From Bacteroidales bacterium UBA4293 (lineage in GTDB: Bacteria > Bacteroidota > Bacteroidia > Bacteroidales > Bacteroidaceae): DNA of 64,000 nt. Shown in pieces: positions 49,086 through 58,480 of this stretch. The stretch's first letter is position 1, and each line of letters starts with the position of its first letter. The DNA is taken from assembly GCA_002395835.1 (NCBI GenBank), contig DGVD01000015.1:210735-274734 (forward strand). The letters run 5' to 3'. The notes under the pieces are model-generated. The model worked only from the letters and a program-made list of their open reading frames with translations, did no database searches and was not told where the DNA came from. Position numbers and translations under genes: made by a program.

Positions 49086-50960
49086 TCATCTTCCCATCAA
49101 AACGAGCAAAACGTTTATATCGGAAGGGGAGACTCCTGGGATTCTACTTGCTTGAGCTAGGGTTAAAGGATCTATCTTTGTTAGTTTTTGTCTTGCCTCT
49201 GTTGAGAGAGATTGCAGACTATTGTAATCAAAGACTCCTTTGATCTTGATATTTTCAAGTCGTTCCATCTTTTCTGCCATTTGGCGTTCTCTTTCGATGT
49301 ATCCTTTATATTTGATTCCTATTTCAGCTGCTTCAATGATTTCTTCCTTCCGATTTGGTATTTTATCCAATAGGCTTTTGAAGGCTGGAATGTGCTCGGA
49401 GATGTTTTGAATGGTTACCTGAGGTCTTCCGATTAAATCGAAAAGTTTGCATCCTCTAGTGAGTGGGGTAGTACCAATTTTTCCCAAAGCGGGATTAATC
49501 AAGTTCGCTTTGATGGAGAAGTCTTGGCAGAATTTATTTATTTTTTGAATTTCGGCCAATTTCTCTTTCAAATAATCATACCTGTCTTGTTTCGCAAGTC
49601 CCAAATTGTATGATTTCTCCGTTAACCGAGCATCTGCATCATCTTGTCTAAGTAAGATTCTATATTCTGCTCTGGAAGTGAACATACGGTAGGGCTCATC
49701 TACTCCTTTTGTTACCAGGTCGTCTATCAAGACTCCTATGTATGCTTCATCCCGTCCCAGTGTCAGTTCTTTATTACCTACACAATTGAGGGCTGCATTA
49801 GCTCCAGCCACTAATCCTTGTCCTGCGGCTTCTTCATATCCTGTGGTTCCATTGACCTGACCAGCCAGATAAAGGTTTTTCACTACCTTGGATTCTAGGG
49901 TATGCTTTAGTTGGGTAGGGTCGAAATAATCGTATTCAATGGCATATCCTGGTCGGTAAATCTCCATGTCTCGTAAAGCTGGAATCTGCTTCAGGGCATT
50001 TATCTGAACCTCTATTGGGAGGGAGGAGGAGAATCCATTCAGATACATTTCATTGGTATTTTCTCCTTCCGGTTCCAGGAATAATGGATGGGATTCTTTT
50101 TCTGCAAAGGTTACAATCTTGGTTTCAATACTTGGGCAGTACCGAGGACCAATACTTTGAATTTGTCCATTGAAGAGGGGAGATCTGCTCAGGTTGTCCC
50201 GGAGTATTTGATGCACTTTCTCATTCGTGTTGAAAGTCCAGCAGGGGAGTTGTTTCAGTGTACGTTTCTCACCCATGTAGGAGAATTTATGGAAAGTGGT
50301 TTCTCCAATCTGGATTTCCGTATCCTCGAAATGCACACTGCGTTTGTCTATTCTCACCGGAGTTCCAGTTTTCATCCTACCCATGGTGATTCCATGAGCA
50401 GCGATGCTTTCGGAAAGATATGGAGAAGGGAGTTCTGCCACCCGGCCTCCAGGTATTTTCGTAGGGCCGAAATGCATCAATCCGTTGAGGAAAGTACCTG
50501 CTGTGATGATGGTACTTTTAGCATAGATTTCTACGTCTAGCATGGTTTTCACACCCACTGCCTGGCCATGCTCCACCAGCAGTTCTTTTGCTTGGTCTTG
50601 CCAAATATGCAAATTAGGAATCTGATCGAGTACTTCCCTCCAAGTCCAGATATATTTACCTCTGTCGCACTGAGCACGAGGGCTCCACATGGCAGGACCT
50701 TTAGAGATGTTCAGCATACGGAACTGTATGGCAGTTCGGTCTGTAACGATGCCCATGTATCCGCCAAGCGCGTCTACTTCCCTGACAATCTGGCCTTTAG
50801 CTATTCCTCCGATGGCCGGATTGCAACTCATTTGTGCTATTTTATTCATGTCCATGGTTATCAGACAGGTTTTTGCACCCAGATTTGCAGCTGCTGCGGC
50901 AGCTTCACAACCTGCATGTCCTGCACCAATAACGATGACGTCATAATCAAATTTTACCAT
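49086..50960 (-). CDS. mnmG: tRNA uridine-5-carboxymethylaminomethyl modification enzyme MnmG (GidA)
   Basis: 624 aa FAD-dependent enzyme that, with MnmE, modifies wobble U34. N-terminal FAD-binding motif VIGAGHAGCEAA at about 9-20, GRVAELPSPYLSES and GLVAGANAALN in the middle, and a C-terminal helical MnmE-binding domain. The start at 50960 (MVKFDYDVIV) matches the family; a longer frame would begin upstream of the promoter box at 50975-50968. Only 7 nt separate that box from the ATG, so the transcript should be nearly leaderless. Confidence 0.96.
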   Translation of the reverse strand: MVKFDYDVIVIGAGHAGCEAAAAAANLGAKTCLITMDMNKIAQMSCNPAIGGIAKGQIVREVDALGGYMGIVTDRTAIQFRMLNISKGPAMWSPRAQCDRGKYIWTWREVLDQIPNLHIWQDQAKELLVEHGQAVGVKTMLDVEIYAKSTIITAGTFLNGLMHFGPTKIPGGRVAELPSPYLSESIAAHGITMGRMKTGTPVRIDKRSVHFEDTEIQIGETTFHKFSYMGEKRTLKQLPCWTFNTNEKVHQILRDNLSRSPLFNGQIQSIGPRYCPSIETKIVTFAEKESHPLFLEPEGENTNEMYLNGFSSSLPIEVQINALKQIPALRDMEIYRPGYAIEYDYFDPTQLKHTLESKVVKNLYLAGQVNGTTGYEEAAGQGLVAGANAALNCVGNKELTLGRDEAYIGVLIDDLVTKGVDEPYRMFTSRAEYRILLRQDDADARLTEKSYNLGLAKQDRYDYLKEKLAEIQKINKFCQDFSIKANLINPALGKIGTTPLTRGCKLFDLIGRPQVTIQNISEHIPAFKSLLDKIPNRKEEIIEAAEIGIKYKGYIERERQMAEKMERLENIKIKGVFDYNSLQSLSTEARQKLTKIDPLTLAQASRIPGVSPSDINVLLVLMGR

Positions 50961-50967
50961 TGCATTG

Positions 50968-50975
50968 CAAAGATA
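50968..50975 (-). promoter_or_regulatory. -7 element of mnmG
   Basis: TATCTTTG on the minus strand, ending 7 nt before the ATG at 50960. Confidence 0.65.
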
Positions 50976-51023
50976 GTGCAAAGTAAGGGAACAAAAAAGA
51001 TTTATCAAAAAAAAGTCGAAACC

Positions 51024-51055
51024 TTTGTCTATACAGATTTTTTAACTTATTTTTG
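51024..51055 (+). promoter_or_regulatory. Promoter of the fumarate reductase operon
   Basis: TTTG at 51024-51027, a 20-nt spacer, and TATTTTTG at 51048-51055, matching the full Bacteroidetes consensus. Predicted leader about 65 nt before the ATG at 51127. Confidence 0.8.
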
Positions 51056-51126
51056 TAACGATAAGACCTTAAATTTTGTTGAAAATTTATAAAACAATTA
51101 ATTAATAATTTAAAATTCAATCATTT

Positions 51127-51834
51127 ATGTGGTTATTTAACTCTTCAGTAGGAAGAAAGGTAGTAATGTCAGTGACTGGTGTTGCTTTGGTTCTCTTCCT
51201 GACGTTCCATGCTTGCATGAACGTAGTTGCTCTATTCAGCAAGGAGGCGTATAATCAGATTTGTGAATTACTGGGCGCAAACTGGTATGCTATCGTAGCT
51301 ACCTTAGGTTTGGCTGCCTTGGTAGCTATTCACATCATCTATGCCCTTATCCTTACTCTACAGAACCGTAAGGCTCGCGGAAACAACAAGTATGAGATTA
51401 CAGACAAGCCAGAGAAGGTAGAATGGGCTAGCCAGAACATGTTTGTTTTGGGTATTATCATCTGCTTGGGTCTTTTGCTGCACTTGAAGCATTTCTGGTA
51501 TAACATGATGTTTACCGAGATCATGGGTTCTCATGTGGCAAATACTCCTATGCCAACCGATGGTTTCGGATGGATTGTAGTCACCTTCTCTAATCCTATC
51601 TACACCGTTCTTTACGTGATTTGGATTGTTGCTATCTGGTTACACCTTACTCATGGTATGTGGTCATCCATGCAGACATTGGGTTGGAGTGGTCATGTAT
51701 GGTTTAAGCGTTGGCGTGTGATTGGCAATATTTGGGCTACCATTATTATGGGTGCATTCCTGATTGTAGCTCTTGCTTTCACATTCTATCCTGATGCATT
51801 GGGACACTTGCCTGGCAAGGTTCTTCCTTTCTAA
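51127..51834 (+). CDS. frdC: Fumarate reductase/succinate dehydrogenase cytochrome b subunit
   Basis: 235 aa, five predicted transmembrane helices. The di-haem b membrane anchor that passes electrons from menaquinol to FrdAB. Histidines in the helices (TFHACMN, AIHIIYAL, LLHLKHFW, WLHLTHGMW) are the expected haem ligands of the Wolinella-type single-subunit anchor. First gene of frdCAB, 28 nt before frdA. In Bacteroidales this complex reduces fumarate to succinate during anaerobic fermentation. Confidence 0.93.
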   Translation: MWLFNSSVGRKVVMSVTGVALVLFLTFHACMNVVALFSKEAYNQICELLGANWYAIVATLGLAALVAIHIIYALILTLQNRKARGNNKYEITDKPEKVEWASQNMFVLGIIICLGLLLHLKHFWYNMMFTEIMGSHVANTPMPTDGFGWIVVTFSNPIYTVLYVIWIVAIWLHLTHGMWSSMQTLGWSGHVWFKRWRVIGNIWATIIMGAFLIVALAFTFYPDALGHLPGKVLPF

Positions 51835-51862
51835 ATCTGTTAAATCTTTAAATTGAATTATT

Positions 51863-53845
51863 ATGGCAATCACTATAGATTCAAAAATTCCTGAAGGACC
51901 AGTTGCTGAAAAGTGGTCAAATTACAAGGCACATCAGCGTTTGGTAAACCCTAAGAATAAGCTGAAGCTCGATGTCATCGTCGTTGGTACGGGTTTGGCA
52001 GGTGCTTCTGCAGCTGCATCTCTTGGTGAGATGGGTTTCAATGTCCTGAACTTCTGTATCCAGGATTCTCCACGTCGTGCACACTCCATCGCTGCACAGG
52101 GTGGTATTAATGCTGCTAAGAATTATCAGAACGATGGTGACTCTGTTTACCGTCTTTTCTATGATACTGTAAAGGGTGGTGACTATCGTGCTCGTGAGGC
52201 TAACGTTTACCGTTTGGCTGAGGTTTCAAATGCCATCATCGACCAGTGTGTGGCTCAGGGTGTTCCTTTCGCTCGTGAATATGGTGGTACATTGGCTAAC
52301 CGTTCTTTCGGTGGTGCTCAGGTATCTCGTACTTTCTATGCAAAGGGTCAGACTGGTCAGCAGTTGCTGCTGGGTGCTTACTCAGCTCTTTCTTGCCAGG
52401 TCAATGCTGGTAAGGTAAAACTGTATTGCCGTTATGAGATGCTCGATGTAGTCATCGTAGATGGCCGTGCTCGTGGTATAATCGCTAAGAACTTGATTAC
52501 TGGTAAGTTGGAGCGTTTCTCTGCCAATGCTGTAGTAATCGGTACTGGTGGTTATGGTAATACTTATTTCTTGTCAACCAATGCGATGGGTTGTAACGTA
52601 ACAGCTGCAATGTCTTGCTACCGTAAGGGTGCTTACTTCGCTAATCCTTGCTACGTTCAGATTCACCCAACTTGTATCCCAGTTCATGGTGACAAGCAGT
52701 CTAAGCTGACTCTGATGTCTGAGTCTCTGCGTAACGATGGTCGTATCTGGGTTCCTAAGAAGCTAGAAGATGCTAAGGCATTGCAGGCTGGAACGAAGGA
52801 AGGCTTTGAGATACCAGAAGAGGATCGTGACTATTATCTGGAGCGCCGTTATCCAGCATTCGGTAACTTGGTTCCACGTGACGTGGCATCTCGTGCTGCT
52901 AAGGAGCGTTGCGATAAGGGTCTGGGTGTAAACAACACTGGTTTGGCTGTATTCCTCGACTTCTCTGAGTCTATCCAGCGTCTGGGTATCGACGTTATTC
53001 GTCAGCGTTATGGAAACCTCTTCGATATGTATGAAGAGATTACCGACGTGAATCCAGGTGAGAAGCGTTTGACTAAGGATGGTGTAGATTACTACAACCC
53101 AATGATGATCTTCCCTGCTATCCACTATACTATGGGTGGTATCTGGGTAGATTATGAGTTGATGACTTCCATCCCAGGTCTGTTCGCTATTGGTGAGTGT
53201 AACTTCTCTGATCACGGTGCAAACCGTCTGGGTGCTTCTGCATTGATGCAGGGCTTGGCAGATGGTTACTTCGTACTGCCTTACACTATTCAGAACTACT
53301 TGGCAGACCAGGCTATTTGGCCAAAGGTTCCTACCACTGCTCCTGAATTTGATGAGGTAGAGAAGGCTACAGAGGCACGTATCCAGAAGCTGCTTAATAT
53401 TAAGGGTAAGCGTTCAGTTGACTCCATCCACAAGGAATTGGGTCACATCTGCTGGGAGTACATCGGAATGGGTCGTACCAAGGAAGGTTTGGAAACAGGT
53501 CTTAAGAAGATTGACGAGCTTCGTAAGGAATTTGACACCAACTTGTTCATCCCAGGTACTCGTGAGGGCTTGAATGTAGAGTTGGATAAGGCTATTCACT
53601 TGGATGACTTCATCACCATGGGTAAGCTGATAGCTTATGATGCATTGAGCCGTGAGGAATCTTGCGGTGGTCACTTCCGTGAGGAGCATCAGACCGAGGA
53701 AGGTGAGGCTAAGCGTGACGATAAGAACTTCTTCTACGTAGGTTGCTGGAAGTATGAGGGCTCTGACGATGTAGCTCCTACTTTGATAAAGGAACCTCTG
53801 GAGTATGAGGCAATTAAGGTTCAGACTCGTAACTACAAGAACTAA
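51863..53845 (+). CDS. frdA: Fumarate reductase/succinate dehydrogenase flavoprotein subunit
   Basis: 660 aa catalytic subunit. FAD-binding Rossmann motif GTGLAGASAAASLGEMG near residue 42, covalent-FAD histidine in HSIAAQGGINAAK near 80, and the substrate region with HPTCIP, and HYTMGGIWVDYE and GANRLGASALMQG farther on. Length fits the epsilon-proteobacterial/Bacteroidetes type. Codon choice is extremely biased (GGT, CGT, AAC, CTG), consistent with one of the most highly expressed genes of an anaerobic fermenter. frdB follows after 27 nt. Confidence 0.96.
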   Translation: MAITIDSKIPEGPVAEKWSNYKAHQRLVNPKNKLKLDVIVVGTGLAGASAAASLGEMGFNVLNFCIQDSPRRAHSIAAQGGINAAKNYQNDGDSVYRLFYDTVKGGDYRAREANVYRLAEVSNAIIDQCVAQGVPFAREYGGTLANRSFGGAQVSRTFYAKGQTGQQLLLGAYSALSCQVNAGKVKLYCRYEMLDVVIVDGRARGIIAKNLITGKLERFSANAVVIGTGGYGNTYFLSTNAMGCNVTAAMSCYRKGAYFANPCYVQIHPTCIPVHGDKQSKLTLMSESLRNDGRIWVPKKLEDAKALQAGTKEGFEIPEEDRDYYLERRYPAFGNLVPRDVASRAAKERCDKGLGVNNTGLAVFLDFSESIQRLGIDVIRQRYGNLFDMYEEITDVNPGEKRLTKDGVDYYNPMMIFPAIHYTMGGIWVDYELMTSIPGLFAIGECNFSDHGANRLGASALMQGLADGYFVLPYTIQNYLADQAIWPKVPTTAPEFDEVEKATEARIQKLLNIKGKRSVDSIHKELGHICWEYIGMGRTKEGLETGLKKIDELRKEFDTNLFIPGTREGLNVELDKAIHLDDFITMGKLIAYDALSREESCGGHFREEHQTEEGEAKRDDKNFFYVGCWKYEGSDDVAPTLIKEPLEYEAIKVQTRNYKN

Positions 53846-53872
53846 TTGTCAAACCCTTTAAAGATTACAAAA

Positions 53873-54631
53873 ATGGCTAAAAATATATCTGTTACTGTAA
53901 AATTTTGGAAGCAGAACGGTCCAAAAGATGCCGGACATTTTGAGTCTGAGGTCATGAAGGATATTCCAGACGATACCTCATTCCTGGAAATGCTGGATAT
54001 TATGAACGAGCAGCTGATTAATCAGGGCAAGGAGCCTTTCGTATTCGATCATGACTGCCGTGAGGGTATCTGTGGTATGTGCTCTCTGTACATCAACGGT
54101 ACTCCACATGGAAAGACAGAGCGTGGTGCAACCACCTGTCAGTTGTATATGCGTAAGTTCAAGGATGGTGAGACCATCACTGTAGAGCCTTGGCGTTCAG
54201 CAGGTTTCCCTGTAATCAAGGACTGTATGGTAGACCGTACTGCATTTGATAAGATTATGCAGGCTGGTGGTTATACCACTGTTCGTACAGGTGCTCCTCA
54301 GGATGCAAATGCTATCTTGATCCCTAAGGAGGATGCTGATGAGGCAATGGATTGCGCTAGCTGCATCGGTTGTGGTGCTTGTGTTGCTGCTTGTAAGAAT
54401 GGTTCTGCCATGTTGTTCGTTTCATCCAAGGTAAGCCAGTTGGCATTGCTTCCTCAGGGCCGTATAGAGGCTGCTAAGCGTGTCAAGAGAATGGTTGCCA
54501 AGATGGATGAGCTGGGCTTTGGTAACTGTACTAACACTCGTGCTTGCGAGGCTGTATGTCCAAAGTGTGAGACTATCACTAACATTGCTCGTCTGAACCG
54601 TGAGTTCATCAAGGCAAAGTTGGCTGACTAA
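53873..54631 (+). CDS. frdB: Fumarate reductase/succinate dehydrogenase iron-sulfur subunit
   Basis: 252 aa. Carries the electron relay between haem and FAD: [2Fe-2S] ligands in CREGICGMC and the later TTC, [4Fe-4S] in CASCIGCGACVAAC, and [3Fe-4S] in CTNTRACEAVCPKC. The start is the ATG at 53873 (MAKNISVTVKFW); the longer frame uses a TTG within the short gap after frdA and is not needed. The operon ends at the terminator 54649-54683. Confidence 0.96.
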   Translation: MAKNISVTVKFWKQNGPKDAGHFESEVMKDIPDDTSFLEMLDIMNEQLINQGKEPFVFDHDCREGICGMCSLYINGTPHGKTERGATTCQLYMRKFKDGETITVEPWRSAGFPVIKDCMVDRTAFDKIMQAGGYTTVRTGAPQDANAILIPKEDADEAMDCASCIGCGACVAACKNGSAMLFVSSKVSQLALLPQGRIEAAKRVKRMVAKMDELGFGNCTNTRACEAVCPKCETITNIARLNREFIKAKLAD

Positions 54632-54648
54632 TACCTTATATTAGAAAG

Positions 54649-54683
54649 AAAGCCGGTTGCGTTTGCAGCCGGCTTTTATTTTT
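54649..54683 (+). terminator. Intrinsic terminator of frdCAB
   Basis: 12-bp stem AAAGCCGGTTGC / GCAGCCGGCTTT (one G-T pair) with a 4-nt GTTT loop, then TTATTTTTAT. It starts 18 nt after the frdB stop. Confidence 0.88.
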
Positions 54684-54695
54684 ATAAGTAAATCC

Positions 54696-55328
54696 TTATT
54701 TCATTGAGTTCTGTAGAATGAGAAGGGATTCGGGCCCCATATTCATGAGCAGATCCATAATGCTCATGTTCGGAAGGAAATGCTGACGTTCCTTGAATAC
54801 TTGGTAGTAGGGTAGGACTTTAAATTTCCCGTCAGAGGGGATTTCTTTTTTGGGATGGATTACTTCCCGTAAATCTAGAATGGAAGGCTCCACGGCTTTT
54901 AAATAGTCTGTGGTGCGTGTTATTTTCGGGCACATGTCTATCAGCTCACAGACTTTATCTTGCAGTTCTTGATTATAGTCCATCAGGAATTCCCATTTCT
55001 TTTCGTAGAACGGACGAAAATCATCCTCGTAGTATTCCCAGAAGGGACTCATCCGATAGGCTGATTTCAACGCATTCCAGTGTAGGTGACGCCAGTTGCC
55101 ATGGTCGGAAATGCGGATGTCTTTCATCTCGCACTTGTCCGTTTCGGGTTTCACTATGGGAACGGTCAGTGAGAGTGGCCCATCGGCAGTGGCAATGGTG
55201 CACCGGTTACGGTAGGTTTGCTTTACATAGTGGTCATGCTGTTCCAGCAGCACTTCATCGGCTGCCAGCATCCAGGCATAGTACTCCACAGGAGCCAGGT
55301 AGGCTGAAGAAAGCAGAACCTTCATCAT
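54696..55328 (-). CDS. WbqC-like family protein
   Basis: 210 aa. It begins KVLLSSAYLAPVEYYAWML and contains YRNRCTIATADGPLSLTVPI and HWNALKSAYRMSPFWEYY, the conserved segments of the WbqC family. Members occur in O-antigen or surface-glycan clusters, but the biochemical role is unknown to me. The ATG overlaps the lepB stop by 4 nt (ATGA), so the gene is cotranslated with signal peptidase. Confidence 0.85.
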   Translation of the reverse strand: MMKVLLSSAYLAPVEYYAWMLAADEVLLEQHDHYVKQTYRNRCTIATADGPLSLTVPIVKPETDKCEMKDIRISDHGNWRHLHWNALKSAYRMSPFWEYYEDDFRPFYEKKWEFLMDYNQELQDKVCELIDMCPKITRTTDYLKAVEPSILDLREVIHPKKEIPSDGKFKVLPYYQVFKERQHFLPNMSIMDLLMNMGPESLLILQNSMK

Positions 55329-56779
55329 TTCACGTTATCCACCCACAAGAATAGGCGATTCCATCGGATTCCACCGTTGAACAGACTGCGGTCTTTGTCC
55401 AGGGATAGCCAGACTACGATAGGTTTGCCCACGATGTGATCTTCTGGCACATAGCCCCAGTAACGGGAGTCGGCAGAATTGTGGCGGTTGTCACCCATCA
55501 TCCAGTAGTAGTCCATCTTGAAGGTGTAGCTGGTAGCTTCTTTTCCGTTGATAAATATCTTTCCGTCACGAACCTCTAGATCGTTCTTCTCGTAGTTTTT
55601 GATGGCACGTTCATAGATGCACAGATTATCCAGTGTCAGGTCAATGCTCTGGCCTTTAGCTGGAATCCAGATAGGGCCGTAGTTGTCGCAAGTCCAGTGC
55701 TTGTTTCCGTTCAGTGGGAACAGCTGGGTGTCATCGGTCTGTGGATAAAGCTGGATATTGGTTACCATCTCTTTATGAGCCAGCAGTGCTTCCTTGGCAG
55801 CCTGGGTCAGTGGCATCACGTAACGGCCCTTGTCGGGACGGCCCAGGTCATCGTCGGAAATGCCCAGTGAATGAGCCAGTTCCTCTGGAATGTCCTGTGA
55901 AGTGTCTACAATGTAGTTATACTGCACATTATCCGGTTCCTTGTTAGGTTTTCCATCCAGATAGATAATTCTATCCTTGATTTCCAGGGTTTGTCCAGGA
56001 AGACCCACGCAGCGCTTCACATAGTTCTCACGGCGGTCCACTGGTCTCCAGTCGATACCTTCAAACTCATGTGCATTCTCTACGATGTAGTTTCTTCCTT
56101 TTTCATAGATTTTATCGAAAAGCTTGCGTTGTTCCAGCACTGGAAGACTATCGGGCACGTTAGGATCAGGCATCAGCTGGCGTCCGTAAGTATAGACCAG
56201 ACCGTAGTAATCGGCAGCCTGGTAAGCAGGATTTACGATGATAGAGTCACCGCTAGGGTAGTTGAAGACTACGATGTCGTTCAGCTGTACCTTACCGAAG
56301 CCTTTCACACGTCGGTAGTCCCATTGTGGCCAGGTAATATAGCTTTTTGTACCTGTCATAGGCATGGTATGCTGGGTCAGTGGCATGGTCAGAGGGGTAT
56401 TGGGAATACGAGGACCATAGCTCAGTTTGCTCACAAACAGATAGTCGCCTGTGAGTAAGGATTTCTCCAAAGAAGACGATGGAATCGCATAATTTTGAAA
56501 GAAGAAAAGGTTCACGAAGTAGACGGCTACCAGAGCGAAGACGATAGCATCCACCCAGCTCATGATAGTCTTGGTGAATCCATCCTCATCCTTCCACCAT
56601 CCCCAGTTGATGTAGTGGGAGATGTATGCATCGTAGATAAACGGAACGACCAGCAGTCCCCACCAGCTCTTTACCCAGTAAAGGAAGGCCAGGTATAAGA
56701 TGGTTATCACAATGAACCAGCCCCACTGCTTAGGTTTCTGGTCTCGTAAGGTTCTTTTCTTTTTCTTTGTTGTTGCCAT
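55325..56779 (-). CDS. lepB: Signal peptidase I, long Bacteroidetes form
   Basis: 484 aa inner-membrane protease that removes signal peptides from Sec substrates. Two to three N-terminal helices (about 20-38, 40-55, 75-95) precede catalytic S103 in IPSSSLEKSL. Box D is VKRCVGLPGQTLEIKD, with the general-base Lys, and box E is MMGDNRHNSADSRYWG. Large insertions between boxes make it much longer than the approximately 320-residue E. coli enzyme, as is usual here. dapB ends 12 nt upstream. Confidence 0.95.
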   Translation of the reverse strand: MATTKKKKRTLRDQKPKQWGWFIVITILYLAFLYWVKSWWGLLVVPFIYDAYISHYINWGWWKDEDGFTKTIMSWVDAIVFALVAVYFVNLFFFQNYAIPSSSLEKSLLTGDYLFVSKLSYGPRIPNTPLTMPLTQHTMPMTGTKSYITWPQWDYRRVKGFGKVQLNDIVVFNYPSGDSIIVNPAYQAADYYGLVYTYGRQLMPDPNVPDSLPVLEQRKLFDKIYEKGRNYIVENAHEFEGIDWRPVDRRENYVKRCVGLPGQTLEIKDRIIYLDGKPNKEPDNVQYNYIVDTSQDIPEELAHSLGISDDDLGRPDKGRYVMPLTQAAKEALLAHKEMVTNIQLYPQTDDTQLFPLNGNKHWTCDNYGPIWIPAKGQSIDLTLDNLCIYERAIKNYEKNDLEVRDGKIFINGKEATSYTFKMDYYWMMGDNRHNSADSRYWGYVPEDHIVGKPIVVWLSLDKDRSLFNGGIRWNRLFLWVDNVK

Positions 56780-56791
56780 AATCAGTTGTAG

Positions 56792-57547
56792 TTAGAATTG
56801 GAACAAGTCGTTTATCCCTAAAAATCCCTCGTGAGTAGCGGTGTACTCGGCAGCCAGCATGGCACCCAGGGCGAAACCCTTGCGGCTGTGTGCATCGTGC
56901 GTGATGGTAATCTGGTCGGCTTCACTATCGTAAGTGATGCTGTGGATGCCCGGAACTTCATCGCGGCGGATGCTGCTTACCGGCAGTTCATCGGATGCGC
57001 ACTCCTCGGTGCCGGTTACCGTACCGTCGGGAGCTTGAAGAGTACCCTTTACCCATTTATCCTTCCGGTCCAGCTCGTTCAGAATACCCTCTGCCAGGGT
57101 GATGGCCGTTCCGCTAGGAGCATCCAGTTTGTGGATGTGGTGAGTTTCCACCATTTTCACGTCGTACTCAGGGAACTTGTTCATAATCTTAGCCAGGTAA
57201 CGGTTCACAGCAGAGAAAATGGCCACGCCCACACTGAAATTAGAGCTCCAGAACAGGGTTTTCCCGCCAGTGGTGCAAAGTTTTTTCACCTCTTCGCCGT
57301 GTTCCTCCAGCCATCCGGTGCTGCCGCTCACCAGTTTCACGCCAGCGGCAAAAGCCCGCATATAGTTTCCATAGGCAGCCTTAGGATTGGTGAACTCTAT
57401 AGCCACATCAGCACTTTTGAAAGCCTCGCTCTCAAAATCCTGCTGATTGTCAATGTCTATCTTGCAGACAATCTCATGTCCTCTGCTTAGGGCAATCTGC
57501 TCTATCATCTTGCCCATCTTGCCGTATCCTATCAACGCTATTTTCAT
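56792..57547 (-). CDS. dapB: 4-hydroxy-tetrahydrodipicolinate reductase
   Basis: 251 aa. NAD(P)H-dependent reductase in the lysine/diaminopimelate pathway, supplying peptidoglycan cross-link residues. N-terminal dinucleotide motif IGYGKMGK, and the DapB signature ETHHIHKLDAPSGTA near residue 134 with the catalytic His and Lys. Length is typical. Promoter box TACCTTTG lies at 57578-57571. lepB and wbqC continue the transcript. Confidence 0.96.
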   Translation of the reverse strand: MKIALIGYGKMGKMIEQIALSRGHEIVCKIDIDNQQDFESEAFKSADVAIEFTNPKAAYGNYMRAFAAGVKLVSGSTGWLEEHGEEVKKLCTTGGKTLFWSSNFSVGVAIFSAVNRYLAKIMNKFPEYDVKMVETHHIHKLDAPSGTAITLAEGILNELDRKDKWVKGTLQAPDGTVTGTEECASDELPVSSIRRDEVPGIHSITYDSEADQITITHDAHSRKGFALGAMLAAEYTATHEGFLGINDLFQF

Positions 57548-57570
57548 GATTTATTTTGCTTTAGTGGCTG

Positions 57571-57578
57571 CAAAGGTA
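57571..57578 (-). promoter_or_regulatory. -7 element of dapB-lepB-wbqC
   Basis: TACCTTTG on the minus strand, 23 nt before the ATG at 57547. No clear -33 box. Confidence 0.6.
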
Positions 57579-57671
57579 TATAAAAAATACGTAGTTTGTT
57601 AACCCCTTAAAGAAAAAATAACATAGTTAGAGTGCTCCCCTTACTTAAATAAGTTAATTAAAAGTTTAAGA

Positions 57672-57702
57672 TTGGGTTGGAGGTGCATTTTTTTTAATTT
57701 TG
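57672..57702 (+). promoter_or_regulatory. Promoter-like element in front of the SusD remnant
   Basis: ATTG near 57671-57674, a 20-nt spacer and TAATTTTG at 57695-57702, inside a GGTGCA...TGCACC inverted repeat (57682-57706). It now reads into the disrupted SusD fragment, so it may be a relic of the lost operon. Confidence 0.45.
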
Positions 57703-57755
57703 CACCAACGGCATTTTACCGCTTTCAGGCAGAATGCTCCTAATAACATTTATAA

Positions 57756-58459
57756 AATCTGGATACCTACGTAGACCCACGTCTGGATATGACCGCTGGC
57801 CGTTTCGCAGTTCCTTACTATGACTGGGGTACTCCAGCTGAGAACGAGCTTGGTACTTACATTCGTGCCGTAGACAACGCAGGTCTGTTCTTCAACAAGA
57901 AGTACAACCCAATGGCTTCTGAGGCTGGTGCTATCAACGACTGTCCATTGGCATCCGACAAGAACCTTCACGTAATCCGTTACGCAGAAGTTCTTCTGAT
58001 GGCTGTTGAGTGCGCTATCCACGAGGGTGACTACACTACCGCACTGGGTTCATCAACCAGATCCGTTCACGTGCTGCAAACAGCGATTGGTGGGTTAAGA
58101 ACGATGCAAATCCTCACACCGGTATTGCTAACGGCCAGGTTGTAGCAAGAAACACTGCTGCCAACTACCGCATCAGTACTTATCCTGACGGCTACATGAA
58201 CGCATCCAACGCTATGGATATCCTGAGACGTGAGATTCGTCTGGAGGTCGGTATGGAGGGTAACCGCTGGTTCGACCTCTGCCGCTGGGGTATCGTAAAG
58301 GATGAGCTGACCAAGTATGCAGCATTCGAGAACAAGTACATTCCTAAGTTCAACAACGGTTACAACAGTGACTGGATCTGCCTGCCATTCCCTAACTCAG
58401 AGGTTGCAGCAGCTGACGGTCGTTTCGTTCAGAACGGTACATGGGGTGGACATGATTGA
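57756..58459 (+). pseudogene. SusD-like outer-membrane lipoprotein, truncated and frameshifted
   Basis: C-terminal part only of a SusD/RagB glycan-binding protein. Homology starts at NLDTYVDPRLDMTAGRF, directly after an in-frame stop (57753), and runs to DYTTALG. One base is missing at about 58048 (GGGTTCATC where GGTTTCATC is expected), after which the frame shifts to FINQIRSRAA, NAMDILRREIRLEVGMEGNR and WFDLCRWG to the natural C-terminus. The N-terminal two-thirds, the lipobox and the partner SusC are absent. Codon use is strongly biased and GC-richer, unlike the flanking intergenic DNA. A terminator follows. An assembly artefact is possible. Confidence 0.8.
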
Positions 58460-58480
58460 TAATTTGTCAATATCCTGATA

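Noticed and set aside
52870..52890. A second parS-like sequence (GTTCCACGTGACG) inside frdA.
   Set aside because: Only one half-site matches; the other half departs from consensus, and the bases are fixed by conserved coding sequence.
644..57755. tRNA or rRNA genes in the intergenic gaps.
   Set aside because: I looked through the longer gaps for cloverleaf arms and T-loop-like sequences and saw none; a tRNAscan run would settle this.
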